A DNA stretch of 47,539 bases, taken from the NCBI GenBank assembly GCA_016178305.1, contig JACOTM010000087.1, positions 1 through 47,539 of the forward strand, given 5' to 3'. The DNA comes from Flavobacteriia bacterium. GTDB lineage: Bacteria > Bacteroidota > Bacteroidia > Flavobacteriales_D > Crocinitomicaceae. Below the pieces are notes generated by a model. The model made no database searches and was not told the origin of the DNA. It saw only the letters and a program-made list of their open reading frames with translations. Below are positions 16,504 through 25,587 of this stretch, in pieces; positions within the stretch are counted from its first letter, which is position 1, and every line of letters starts with the position of its first letter. Both the position numbers and the translations under genes were made by a program.

Positions 16504-17988
16504 TTAATATTGTAAATTTTTATAAACTAAAACTTCTGGTACATCTTTTGAACTTATTTCCTTAACTATCTGAAATTTTTGACTTTTTTCAATTTTCATT
16601 TTAACTCTTTGATGTATCCATTTGGTATTATCACTAAATATAGTATCTTTCTTTTTTAATGACTTATAAAATATAACAAATTGATTTTTTAAACAACTTT
16701 TAAATATCAAGTTTGATTTTTCAGTTAAATTCTTACCTTTTGAGGCAAACTTCCAAACAGCATCATTTGTAAAAAAACTATTTTCACCTTTTTCAACAAT
16801 TTGCTTGTTGCTTCTAATAAAATATTCTAAATTCAAATTGTATATATGTTTTTCATTTAGACAACTATAAACTGAAATTATTTTATCTGATTTTATTTTA
16901 AAAAAATAGTCTGCAATTTCAACCTCATTCATTTTATTCCCTCTACTAATAGCATCTCCATTTTTATAGGGATTTAATTTTAATGAAAAACTATAAATTG
17001 TTGAAATGGATAATAAAATTAAAAATGATAAAAATATTTTTCTTGAGATTAATACATTTTCAGCAACAAAAAGTAAAAAAAAACCAAATAAAATATAAGT
17101 CGTATTATATAAATGGAACGTATTATTAGTTTTTAATATAAAAATCAACAAAAATGGTATGAAACTATATGATTGTAAAGCTCCAAATATTGTTCCTCCA
17201 TAACCATAATCCTGAACTATATAGTAGTTGATAAACCTATTAAAATTATAAATTACAAACGGTATTGATGGTAAAATTCCCAATATAAAAAAAGAAATTG
17301 GTTTCAAAAATTTTCTATAGTCGTATTTATTTTTATTTACTAATAAATAAACTAGATACGGTGAAATTGTAAAAAATCCGAAAACACAAAATAAATATCG
17401 ACTCATAATAGAAATAGAAAATAATACTCCTCCCAAAAACAACCATCTTAAATGATCATTTTTATTCCAATTATAGATACAAATTAAAGATGACAATAGT
17501 AAAAAAGAAGGAGCAGTATCTAACCAAAAAACTCCTATGCCATACTTTGAATCAATAAAAATTGGTGATGTTATAAAAATTACAAAAAGAATTACTGCAA
17601 CTTTTCTTTCTGAATATTTAAATAAAGTATAAGAAAATAATAAAGAAAAACAAAGGAACATCGGAAACCCAGTAAACAAATGAGAATGTAAACTTTTTAA
17701 TGACCAAGGAGCAAATATTAAAGTAAAAATAGTTCTAAAAGAATAAAAATAATTTTCTTTAAATTCGTTTATTGACATATAAAATCTACTACCAAACGAA
17801 TGATATTTCAACTCTTCGTCCAAATAGATTGAATTTAAATGTATCATTTTATTATAAAAGATAGAAGAATCAAAAAAAAAAGAATTTTTTTCTATATAAT
17901 TATTAAATGAAAAAATAGCAAGTATTTGAATAATAGATGAACAAAGAATTACTATTGAAAATAATATGCATATACTTTTTTTAGTCAT
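16504..17988 (-). CDS. Polytopic membrane protein, GT-C glycosyltransferase-like
   Basis: A 494-aa protein with about ten hydrophobic segments and a soluble C-terminal part of about 140 residues. The first helix is followed by an extracytoplasmic loop with acidic residues (FFFDSSIFYNKM), as in GT-C enzymes that take sugar from a polyprenyl phosphate. Overall sequence is divergent, so the family call rests on topology and context. It lies 8 bp downstream of the GtrB-like gene, which would make exactly the donor a GT-C enzyme needs. An alternative is a polymerase or flippase-type membrane protein. Confidence 0.6.
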   Translation of the reverse strand: MTKKSICILFSIVILCSSIIQILAIFSFNNYIEKNSFFFDSSIFYNKMIHLNSIYLDEELKYHSFGSRFYMSINEFKENYFYSFRTIFTLIFAPWSLKSLHSHLFTGFPMFLCFSLLFSYTLFKYSERKVAVILFVIFITSPIFIDSKYGIGVFWLDTAPSFLLLSSLICIYNWNKNDHLRWLFLGGVLFSISIMSRYLFCVFGFFTISPYLVYLLVNKNKYDYRKFLKPISFFILGILPSIPFVIYNFNRFINYYIVQDYGYGGTIFGALQSYSFIPFLLIFILKTNNTFHLYNTTYILFGFFLLFVAENVLISRKIFLSFLILLSISTIYSFSLKLNPYKNGDAISRGNKMNEVEIADYFFKIKSDKIISVYSCLNEKHIYNLNLEYFIRSNKQIVEKGENSFFTNDAVWKFASKGKNLTEKSNLIFKSCLKNQFVIFYKSLKKKDTIFSDNTKWIHQRVKMKIEKSQKFQIVKEISSKDVPEVLVYKNLQY

Positions 17989-17996
17989 TTTATAAT

Positions 17997-18962
17997 TTAT
18001 TTATTTTTTAATTCTTCTTCAATAAAAAAAGAAGGTCTTTTTTTGGTTTCTTTATAAATTTTGCCAACATATTCAGCAATAATTCCAATTGCTAATAATT
18101 GAAAACCTGATAAAAAGTAAAGAGGTAATACAATTGAAGTCCATCCTTTTAATACATCAGAAGTCAAAAATGAATATAATGCATAAATATTTAAACAAAC
18201 TGTAATTAAAAACAATATTAATCCCAAAACACTAATCATTCTCAATGGTTTAGTTGAAAATGAAGTTATTCCATCAATAGCAAATGAAATCATTTTTCTT
18301 AATGGATACTTTGTTTCACCAGCAAGCCTTTCCTTTCTATTGTAGTAAACATTTTCTGATTTTAATCCAATCAAAGGAATCATTCCTCTTAAAAAGAGAT
18401 TCGATTCTTTAAAGGATAATAAATTATTAATAGCATTTTTACTCATCAATCTATAATCGGCATGATTTTCAATAATATTCACACCTAACTTAATCATTAA
18501 TTTGTAAAACACTTTTGCAGTATTTCTCTTAAACCATGAATCCGTATCTCTTTTATCTCTGACACCATAAACAATTTCTATGCCTTTTAAATACAACGAA
18601 ATCATTTCTGGAATCACTTCAATATCATCCTGTAAATCAGCATCTATAGTTATAACAGCATCACATTTATTAACATTTTGTGTAATTCCTGCTAATAAAG
18701 CAGATTGGTGTCCATAATTTCTTGACAATTTAATTCCTCTTACATATTTACTTTCTTTTGTAAACAAATCTATATAAAACCATGTATTGTCTTTGCTCCC
18801 ATCATCAACCAAACATAAAAAACTTTGATCTGAAATCAAATGTTCTTCAATTAATCTTGTAATTAATTTTAACATTTCTTGAACTGAATAATTAATTATT
18901 GCTTCCTCATTGTAACAAGGTAATAATAAACAAATTATTGGTTCTTTCAACTTTGAATTCAT
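17997..18962 (-). CDS. Polyprenyl-phosphate glycosyltransferase, GtrB/CsbB-like
   Basis: A 321-aa GT2 enzyme of the dolichol-phosphate-mannose-synthase type. LLPCYNEEAI and LVDDGSKDNTW mark the nucleotide site, ITIDADLQDD is the metal-binding motif, and LSRNYGHQSALLAGI, NHADYRLMSKNA and RKERLAGETKYPLRKM are family hallmarks. Two C-terminal membrane helices (about 240-263 and 275-300) are present. Such enzymes move glucose or another sugar from the nucleotide to undecaprenyl phosphate, which a partner membrane transferase then uses on the periplasmic side. The GT-C-like protein encoded just downstream is the likely partner. Confidence 0.9.
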   Translation of the reverse strand: MNSKLKEPIICLLLPCYNEEAIINYSVQEMLKLITRLIEEHLISDQSFLCLVDDGSKDNTWFYIDLFTKESKYVRGIKLSRNYGHQSALLAGITQNVNKCDAVITIDADLQDDIEVIPEMISLYLKGIEIVYGVRDKRDTDSWFKRNTAKVFYKLMIKLGVNIIENHADYRLMSKNAINNLLSFKESNLFLRGMIPLIGLKSENVYYNRKERLAGETKYPLRKMISFAIDGITSFSTKPLRMISVLGLILFLITVCLNIYALYSFLTSDVLKGWTSIVLPLYFLSGFQLLAIGIIAEYVGKIYKETKKRPSFFIEEELKNK

Positions 18963-18983
18963 ACTATTTATTAATATAATAAT

Positions 18984-19922
18984 TTAAAATAAAAAAATTT
19001 CAGAAAACAACACATCATAGTCTTTCAATTTAATTTTCGTAGAAAAAAACAACTGTCTAGAATGATAAAATTCTGTTATCTTACCTTTATATTTTAAGTT
19101 CTGTAACGATACATTTTCGATTCTTAAATCAAAAGTTTTTACACTAAAATTATCAAAGAAACAATACGAAAACGCTTCAAAATTTTCACATAAAAAAACA
19201 TAATCGCTAACAAAATGAATCTCATAAATTTCCATTGCTTTATTTAAGAAACTTAACCCTGTCAATTTTCTTAATCCAAAATCTAAATAATTTAATGTAC
19301 GACTCAATTGAATTTTACGTTTTTGAACTATCATTCGTTTCATTATAATTAAAATCGATTTTTCATCATTTTTAAAATAAATAAAATCACAATTTAATCC
19401 TTTATGCGTATCAAAAATTACCTTATTATTACCTTCAACTTGTTTTTCAATTTTTTTCAAATCTATTTCAAATACAAATGAATCGTCTTTTAGTAATGAA
19501 TTGTTTTTCCAAAACAATTTCCTGTTGTCATTCAATTGAATAAATCCATTTCTTTTATACATATTGTATAAAGATGGAATTGGTGTTATTGCTGTCAAAG
19601 TATAATCACCTAAAGTCTGTACATATTGAATGATTTTATCTGTCAATTTTTGACCTCTGTAATTCGGATCAATCATTAAACTTGTTAGATTAGAAAATAT
19701 TATGGATGTTAAATTAATTTCCCTAACACTAAAAATCAAGCCTAAAAAAGCAATAATAACATCTTGATCAGTAACCATCACTCCATAATAATTAACTGGC
19801 GATTTCCAATGTTGCTGAAATAATATCCTTTTTCCTTCTGCTACCTCAGAATTAATTTCATGTTTTCGAAAAAAATCTATAATTCTATTTTCATCTTCGG
19901 CAAAAACTTTACTAAATTCCAT
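18984..19922 (-). CDS. GNAT-fold N-acyltransferase
   Basis: A 312-aa protein whose first 150 residues form a GNAT domain: LTSLMIDPNYRGQKLTDKII resembles motif A for acyl-CoA binding, and YNMYKRNGFIQL is the usual motif B end. The second half, about residues 155-312, is not recognised and may bind the acceptor. Given the FdtA/FdtB genes in the locus, a nucleotide-linked amino sugar is a reasonable acceptor. It lies 4 bp downstream of the MaoC-like gene, which could supply the acyl donor. Substrate is inferred, not shown. Confidence 0.72.
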   Translation of the reverse strand: MEFSKVFAEDENRIIDFFRKHEINSEVAEGKRILFQQHWKSPVNYYGVMVTDQDVIIAFLGLIFSVREINLTSIIFSNLTSLMIDPNYRGQKLTDKIIQYVQTLGDYTLTAITPIPSLYNMYKRNGFIQLNDNRKLFWKNNSLLKDDSFVFEIDLKKIEKQVEGNNKVIFDTHKGLNCDFIYFKNDEKSILIIMKRMIVQKRKIQLSRTLNYLDFGLRKLTGLSFLNKAMEIYEIHFVSDYVFLCENFEAFSYCFFDNFSVKTFDLRIENVSLQNLKYKGKITEFYHSRQLFFSTKIKLKDYDVLFSEIFLF

Positions 19923-19926
19923 GTCA

Positions 19927-20328
19927 TCACATTTTTTTCAATCGAGCAACACCACTTAAAACGATTTCATTTGATTCATTATAACAAATTGTTTCAATTA
20001 GCAAATGTGCTTTATCTGTTATTTCAATAATCGTTAAGTTTGCTACAATACTATCTCCAATATAAACTGGATTCAAATATTTCACTTCGTGAGATAAATA
20101 AATTGTCCCTGGGCCAGGTAATTCATTAGCAAAAATAGTTGTCACAAAAGTCAACACTAACGGTCCATGAACAATTGGTTTTCTGAAAATAGTTTTTGAA
20201 GCAAACTCTTGACTAAAATGAATAGGATTAAAATCTCCTGTCAATTCAGCATATCTTCTTACATCTTCTTCTGTAAAACATTTACTTTTATTAAAACTAT
20301 CTCCTATTTTAAAAGATGTTATCTCCAT
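19927..20328 (-). CDS. MaoC-like (R)-specific enoyl-CoA hydratase
   Basis: A single hot-dog domain of 133 aa. The hydratase signature is GDFNPIHF with Asp32 and His37, almost the same positions as the catalytic pair of PhaJ enzymes, followed by PIVHGPLVLT. It should add water to a crotonyl-CoA-like substrate to give an (R)-3-hydroxyacyl-CoA. I start at the ATG at 20328; the frame runs on to a TTG at 20355, but the family begins near MEITSFKIGDSF. Its position between a glycosyltransferase and a GNAT gene in a polysaccharide locus suggests it makes a 3-hydroxyacyl donor for sugar acylation. Confidence 0.8.
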   Translation of the reverse strand: MEITSFKIGDSFNKSKCFTEEDVRRYAELTGDFNPIHFSQEFASKTIFRKPIVHGPLVLTFVTTIFANELPGPGTIYLSHEVKYLNPVYIGDSIVANLTIIEITDKAHLLIETICYNESNEIVLSGVARLKKM

Positions 20329-20407
20329 TTTCAGTGTCTTTTCTATACTTTCCAAACCAAAGTTATTTATTTAATTTAACAACCTTTATTTTTTTCTTTT
20401 TTTTTTA

Positions 20408-21622
20408 TTAAATTCTAAAAATTTTTCTATATTCCATCACAAAATTATCTTGCGAAAAATTATTACTTGCATATTCAAAATTTATTTTTGAAATCTCACA
20501 AAATAGCTTTTCTAATATTATCTGCTTAATTCTAAAAATACATTCTTCCAATATTTCATTGTCTTCTAAAGTCGCTTCTATTAAAAATCCATTTATGTTA
20601 CTTTTTACATCAAAACTAATCCCTCCAACATTTGAAGATAAAATTAAGCATCCATTAGCCATTGCCTCCATAATTGTTAAAGGCATACCTTCTCTTGTTG
20701 AAAGAAGAATAAAAATATGCGCTTTTTCATATTCAGAATATAATTTATTTACATCTTGAATTGCACCTAAAAATCGAATATATTTACGATGCTCAACTCT
20801 CACTCCTAGTTCTAAATCGGCACCTATCATAGTCATTTCTCCTAAATTACACTCTTTTATTCTAGCTCCCAATTCCCCAACTAAAGCAACTCTTTTTTCA
20901 GGACTATTACGAGAAACAAAAAGAAAATTAAATTGCTCCCCTTCTTTTTTGGAATGATAAGCAGTTGGGACTTTTACCCAATTTTTTATCAGTTGTACAT
21001 TACAAAAAAATTCTTGTTTAATATTAAATTTCAAATAAAATTCTTTTAAATCCTCGAATGTCTTTTGATTAATCACTATTCGTTTATTTAAACGATAAAT
21101 TGAATTTATACTCCAATATTCTGCACCTTCTTCACCAAAATGTACAAAAGCATGGAGTAAATCAATACATCTTATATATTCATTAAACAAATGAATATGT
21201 TCATAAAAATATAAACTATGACACGAGAAAACAATTGCGTCTTTATGTGAATTTATTTTTTCAAATATTAATTTGGTGATTTTTTTTTTATACTTCCCTG
21301 ATTTTTTTATATATGGATAAATTTCAAAAATTTCGCTTACATTATTAAAATCATCTAAAAAATGTGTATCTGCTGAAGGTAATGTAAAAAAGACAACTGG
21401 AGTTTTAGTTTCAATACTTCTAACAATTTCCAAATGCACTTTTTCTGCTCCACCAGTATGGTAAAAAGGGAAAAAAAAGAATATACTTTTTTCTGTTTTT
21501 ATTGACTTTATCCCTAACTTCATCTTTTTAAATGACTTATATTCAAAAATTGAATCATATATCATTACAAAAATGTAATATAATCGAAATAACTTCAATG
21601 TTTTTTTAATTGTTGCTTTCAA
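20408..21622 (-). CDS. Glycosyltransferase family 4
   Basis: A 404-aa GT-B enzyme. FPFYHTGGAEKVHLEIVRS is the acceptor-domain glycine loop. FLFVSRNSPEKRVALV and the EX7E motif in REGMPLTIMEAMANGCLI, then SSNVGGISFDV, mark the donor domain. The first 45 residues form a basic, partly hydrophobic helix before the domain starts. The frame begins with TTG; an ATG at 21565 is an alternative start. A promoter-like pair lies upstream at 21681-21710, so this gene may begin a separate transcription unit inside the locus. Confidence 0.84.
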   Translation of the reverse strand: MKATIKKTLKLFRLYYIFVMIYDSIFEYKSFKKMKLGIKSIKTEKSIFFFFPFYHTGGAEKVHLEIVRSIETKTPVVFFTLPSADTHFLDDFNNVSEIFEIYPYIKKSGKYKKKITKLIFEKINSHKDAIVFSCHSLYFYEHIHLFNEYIRCIDLLHAFVHFGEEGAEYWSINSIYRLNKRIVINQKTFEDLKEFYLKFNIKQEFFCNVQLIKNWVKVPTAYHSKKEGEQFNFLFVSRNSPEKRVALVGELGARIKECNLGEMTMIGADLELGVRVEHRKYIRFLGAIQDVNKLYSEYEKAHIFILLSTREGMPLTIMEAMANGCLILSSNVGGISFDVKSNINGFLIEATLEDNEILEECIFRIKQIILEKLFCEISKINFEYASNNFSQDNFVMEYRKIFRI

Positions 21623-21680
21623 AAATGATCTAATTTTACTACAATTTATATATTTTAAATTCTTTTCTTTTAAAGTTCTT

Positions 21681-21710
21681 TAAATTTATTTGAATAAATC
21701 ATTATTTCAA
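21681..21710 (-). promoter_or_regulatory. Possible internal promoter of the polysaccharide locus
   Basis: Minus-strand TTG (21708-21710), a 19-nt spacer and TAAATTTA (21681-21688) lie in a 182-bp gap, one of the two largest gaps between genes of the locus. The -7 box is self-complementary and lacks the final G, so the match is only moderate in such AT-rich DNA. Confidence 0.4.
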
Positions 21711-21804
21711 CAATAATAAATAAAAGTCTAAAAAATAAAAAAGAAACATTTGAAAATGATGTAATTTATCCCTCTAAAATTTTCATACTGCTTCCATATA
21801 AGAA

Positions 21805-23007
21805 TTATTTAATTTCTGAAATTATTCTTTTATATATTTCCATATATTGATTTGAGGCATTCGTTATTTCAAATTTTTTAAACGCATTCAAAGCATTCAT
21901 ACCATCTTCAAGACACCTTAATTCATTTTCATAATAGTATTTTATTGCCTTGTAAAATTCATTAACTGAGGGTAAATTATTTTCATCTTTCTTTGAAATC
22001 ATTATTCCAGATTTCCCTTTTTCACATTTCAACATTTCTGGAATTTCGCCAATGTTTGTTGTGATAACAGGAATTCCACAAGATAAATATTCAATTATCG
22101 TACTTGGACAACTCTCTCCTGGAAAATAGCTGGGTAATATGCCTACATTGAAAGTTTTAACTGCATTTATTGGGTTCAAAATTGAATTTTGAAAAACAAT
22201 ATAATCTAGCTCCTTGTATTTATTTTTTAAACCATTGTAATAATCATTAACCGGTCCATATAAATGAAGTTCGATTTTGGATGACGGAAACTCCTTTTTC
22301 AATAATATCATTGCACTAATAGCAACTTCCATCCCTTTTGAAGGTATTGATCGACATACTTGGCCAACTATAAAAACTTCTTTTGATTTTTTTACACTAA
22401 ATTGATTAGATGGCAAACCATTATAAATTAAAGCTGAATTTGAAAGTAATCTAATATTTAATTTATCAAATATCGATAAATTTTTTTTTGATACATAAGT
22501 AATTCCTGCAGCATTATTAATTATTTCTCTAGCAAGATTCAATCCTTCAATATCATTAATATCATTATAACAACCTTGCATTGTTACAACTATCGGTAAT
22601 TCTACTATTGACTTTAAATAATTTGTTACAAACAAATCAGATGAAAATAAATGACTATTTATTAAATCAATTTGATAAATTTCTTGCAAATATCTTTTAA
22701 AATGCTTTTTTTTCTTTTTTTCAAGTTGTTTTTCATAAAATGTATGTTTAAACAACCTTTTACAAACGCCATTTAATCGATGTAAAATCCACTTTTTCAA
22801 TTTCAAATCTTCAACTAAATTTGGAATTAAAATAACCTTTGTTTCTCTAAGAAAATATTTAGCAAATTCAGTATCATTTTTTTCAGGAGAAAGTATATAC
22901 AAAAATGCCTTTACCTTTTTATTTTCATCAAATTGCTTTAACAATCTTAATAAAAATGTTTCTGCCCCTCCAATTTCTAAAGAATTTATAACAAACAACA
23001 CTTTCAT
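21805..23007 (-). CDS. Glycosyltransferase family 4
   Basis: A 400-aa GT-B enzyme. FVINSLEIGGAETFLLRLLK is the classic acceptor-domain loop. FIVGQVCRSIPSKGMEVAIS starts the donor domain, and GESCPSTIIEYLSCGIPVIT with TNIGEIPEML is the donor-binding EX7E region. The start ATG follows the CgeB-like gene by 12 bp. Substrates unknown. Confidence 0.88.
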   Translation of the reverse strand: MKVLFVINSLEIGGAETFLLRLLKQFDENKKVKAFLYILSPEKNDTEFAKYFLRETKVILIPNLVEDLKLKKWILHRLNGVCKRLFKHTFYEKQLEKKKKKHFKRYLQEIYQIDLINSHLFSSDLFVTNYLKSIVELPIVVTMQGCYNDINDIEGLNLAREIINNAAGITYVSKKNLSIFDKLNIRLLSNSALIYNGLPSNQFSVKKSKEVFIVGQVCRSIPSKGMEVAISAMILLKKEFPSSKIELHLYGPVNDYYNGLKNKYKELDYIVFQNSILNPINAVKTFNVGILPSYFPGESCPSTIIEYLSCGIPVITTNIGEIPEMLKCEKGKSGIMISKKDENNLPSVNEFYKAIKYYYENELRCLEDGMNALNAFKKFEITNASNQYMEIYKRIISEIK

Positions 23008-23019
23008 ATCTGTTGAAAT

Positions 23020-24132
23020 TTATTCATTTTGAGGTATATTTTGTGTTACTATCATATTTTTTAATCTAAACTTTAATCTATTTATAGTCTTATTTCTTCT
23101 ATGTTTTTTTAAAAAATATTCTGGGGTTTTATTGACTTTTTTCAGTAATATACCATTTGTTATCTCATCAACATATCTCTCTACTAAACCAAAAACTGCA
23201 TTCTCATTGTAATCTTTTAATGCTCTTCTCCATCCAGCTACGGCAATCATTTTACGTTCTTCATCATGCTCTAAATAATATCGCGTTTTGTCGATTGCTT
23301 CTTTCACATCTTCAAACCCGACAACTTCTTTGTCTAATTCAAACAATTGTCCTAAATGACTTTTGTTATCACAAATCTGCATCACCCCATTTGCAGGTAA
23401 AGTATAAGTTCTATAATTTATTGGACCTGTTGAATTATGAAAATTTGGGCCTATTTTCGTTTTCAAATACAATGGAATTTTATATTTTTCTTCTAAAAAT
23501 CCCTTAGGCCAACCAGCCCCATAATATTCTCCATTTGGAAAAAAAGAAGCATATTGATTTAATCTTTTAATACGTTCTGGATAATACTTCTTTTCACATA
23601 ACATTGCCAAATCAATATTTCTTTCTTCACTTAATATTCTATCTTCAGTTAGCGTAGAATCAAATTCATGTTGCATGAAACCTATAGGCCAAAATTTCAC
23701 ATTTTTTACTCCCCAACTCTTATATGTTTCTATTTCTGCTACATTCCCTATCATAGATAAATCATACGCAGCAGCAACAGGCCGAGATAATCTATGAGAA
23801 CTTTCAGGATCATCAAAACATCCATACACATTAAACGTAGTTAATTGAGAAACAAATTCAGGATGAATATTAATTCCATTCCAATTTAAAAACACATCGA
23901 AATCTTCCAATTTCCTAGCAAGCTTTGCATAATGATTTAGTAATTCTTTATCTCCTAATTGCCACATTTTATCTAATCTTTCCCACCATATTGGATGATT
24001 AGGAGGACTTACTGTCAAAGGATAAGCTTCAACTTGATGACCATAAGATTGTAATCTTTTTACCCATGATTCAACTGTCATTCTCACATCATTGGGATAG
24101 GGGTAATAACTATATCCTAATAATATTTTCAT
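23020..24132 (-). CDS. CgeB-like glycosyltransferase
   Basis: A 370-aa protein. The C-terminal third resembles the Glyco_trans_1_2/CgeB-type donor domain: TLPANGVMQICDNKSHLGQL, LDKEVVGFEDVKEAID and RYYLEHDEERKMIAVAGWRR. The N-terminus [16 protein letters not shown] looks like a nucleotide-sugar Rossmann start, and a central block has NVYGCFDDPESSHRLSRPVA. By eye it has a less extreme AT bias than its neighbours. It shares one base with the fdtB-like stop codon (TAATG). Donor unknown. Confidence 0.72.
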   Translation of the reverse strand: MKILLGYSYYPYPNDVRMTVESWVKRLQSYGHQVEAYPLTVSPPNHPIWWERLDKMWQLGDKELLNHYAKLARKLEDFDVFLNWNGINIHPEFVSQLTTFNVYGCFDDPESSHRLSRPVAAAYDLSMIGNVAEIETYKSWGVKNVKFWPIGFMQHEFDSTLTEDRILSEERNIDLAMLCEKKYYPERIKRLNQYASFFPNGEYYGAGWPKGFLEEKYKIPLYLKTKIGPNFHNSTGPINYRTYTLPANGVMQICDNKSHLGQLFELDKEVVGFEDVKEAIDKTRYYLEHDEERKMIAVAGWRRALKDYNENAVFGLVERYVDEITNGILLKKVNKTPEYFLKKHRRNKTINRLKFRLKNMIVTQNIPQNE

Positions 24133-25238
24133 TATTTAAATTTATTTATTACATCAATAACACGAAAAATATCACTTTTATTATGATAATAGGAGATTGG
24201 TAAACTCAAGGTAGTTTTATGAATGATTTCTGATATTTCACATTCTTGATTTTTCAAAATTTCTTTATAAGCAACCTGTTTGTTAGGTGAAACAGGATAA
24301 TGGATTTCTGTTTTAATATTATTATTTTGAAGAAATAATTTTAACTCATCTCTATTATCTGTCCTTAATGTAAATATGTGAAAAACATCTTCAAAATTCT
24401 GAACAACATATGGAAGAATAAAACGAGAATCAATGTTTTCAAAATAATAATTAGCTAACACTTTCTTGTGTAAGTTTATTTGATCCAAATATTTTAATTT
24501 TATAGATAAAAATCCTGCTTGAATTTCATCAAGTCTTGAGTTATATCCAATGTATTTATTAAAATATTTTTTTAAAGATCCATAATTTCTTAAATATTTT
24601 AATTTTTCATATAATTTCTCATCATTTGTTGTGATTGCACCAGCATCCCCTAAGGCTCCTAAATTTTTTGTCGGATAAAAACTAAATGCGCCAAGATCTC
24701 CCCATGAACCAGCCTTAATACCGTTTAAACTAGCCCCATGTGCTTGAGCACAATCTTCAATGATTTTCAAATTATATTTTTGAGCAATTAAACAGATCTT
24801 ATCCATTTCGCAGATTTTCCCATATAAATGAACAGGAAGTATCGCTTTTGTTTTAGATGTTATTTTTGATTCAATCTTCAATGGGTCTATATTATAGGTA
24901 ACAATATCAGGTTCTACTAATACAGGTATATGTCCAGCATTAACAATGGCTAATATTGTTGCTATATATGTGTTAGAAGGTACTATTATTTCAGATTTTA
25001 GAGGGAAATCAAATACTACTATTGACAACATTAATGCATCTAAACCAGAAGCAACACCTAAACAATACTTTACATCACAATATTTTGCAAATTCTATTTC
25101 AAAATTCGAAACATTTTCACCTAAAATATACCAACCTGATTGCAATGTCTCATTAAATAATTGCTTATATGCATCTTCAAAAGGTGCGTTTAACAATTTT
25201 AAATTTTCGTATTCAATTATATCACTCATACTTTTCAT
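24132..25238 (-). CDS. fdtB: dTDP-3-oxo-sugar 3-aminotransferase, FdtB/QdtB-like
   Basis: A 368-aa PLP-dependent aminotransferase of the DegT/DnrJ/EryC1 family. [13 protein letters not shown] binds the cofactor phosphate, [10 protein letters not shown] holds the ring-stacking region, and the Schiff-base lysine is Lys191 in [16 protein letters not shown]. Next to an FdtA/QdtA-type ketoisomerase, it should aminate C3 of dTDP-3-keto-6-deoxyhexose to give dTDP-Fuc3N (FdtB) or dTDP-Qui3N (QdtB). Sequence reading cannot separate these two. It overlaps the ketoisomerase gene by 17 bp; a second ATG at 25229 is also possible. Confidence 0.85.
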   Translation of the reverse strand: MKSMSDIIEYENLKLLNAPFEDAYKQLFNETLQSGWYILGENVSNFEIEFAKYCDVKYCLGVASGLDALMLSIVVFDFPLKSEIIVPSNTYIATILAIVNAGHIPVLVEPDIVTYNIDPLKIESKITSKTKAILPVHLYGKICEMDKICLIAQKYNLKIIEDCAQAHGASLNGIKAGSWGDLGAFSFYPTKNLGALGDAGAITTNDEKLYEKLKYLRNYGSLKKYFNKYIGYNSRLDEIQAGFLSIKLKYLDQINLHKKVLANYYFENIDSRFILPYVVQNFEDVFHIFTLRTDNRDELKLFLQNNNIKTEIHYPVSPNKQVAYKEILKNQECEISEIIHKTTLSLPISYYHNKSDIFRVIDVINKFK

Positions 25239-25587
25239 AAATATAATCTTCTTGAATATAATTTTCCGATGCTAAAACCATAAGAATAGCATCCTTTGAA
25301 AATTCACACATTTCATGCCAATCTTCAGGTTGAATTATTAAACACTTAGTAGGTGAGTCTAATAAATATTCTCTCACTTCAAAACCATTATTGTTTACAA
25401 TTTTACAACTACCCTTGATACAAAATGCTGCCTGTACAGTTTTTTGATGCCTATGCCCTCCCCTTACAGAATCATCAACATTGTAGATGTAAAATATCCT
25501 TTTTATACTAAAAGGGATTTCATTTTCAATAACAGTTAATGACCCTCTTATATCTGTAAAAGTTTTTAATTCTATTAATTCAGCCAT
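25222..25587 (-). CDS. fdtA: dTDP-4-oxo-6-deoxyhexose 3,4-ketoisomerase, FdtA/QdtA-like cupin
   Basis: A 121-aa single cupin of the WxcM/FdtA group. [15 protein letters not shown] is the usual start, and the active-site histidines are His45 and His47 in [11 protein letters not shown], with Tyr35 nearby. It moves the keto group from C4 to C3 of dTDP-4-keto-6-deoxyglucose. The product is then aminated by the next gene. No dTDP-glucose 4,6-dehydratase is present here. Whether it makes the galacto (FdtA) or gluco (QdtA) epimer cannot be told. Confidence 0.87.
   Translation of the reverse strand: MAELIELKTFTDIRGSLTVIENEIPFSIKRIFYIYNVDDSVRGGHRHQKTVQAAFCIKGSCKIVNNNGFEVREYLLDSPTKCLIIQPEDWHEMCEFSKDAILMVLASENYIQEDYIYEKYE

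Noticed and set aside
20393-20407. T-rich run between the MaoC-like and glycosyltransferase genes
   Set aside because: Interrupted, intergenic and without a stem, so neither a terminator nor a coding switch.
23157-23507. A 116-codon open frame on the plus strand
   Set aside because: Antisense to the CgeB-like gene, with a low-complexity His/Leu pattern typical of a shadow frame.
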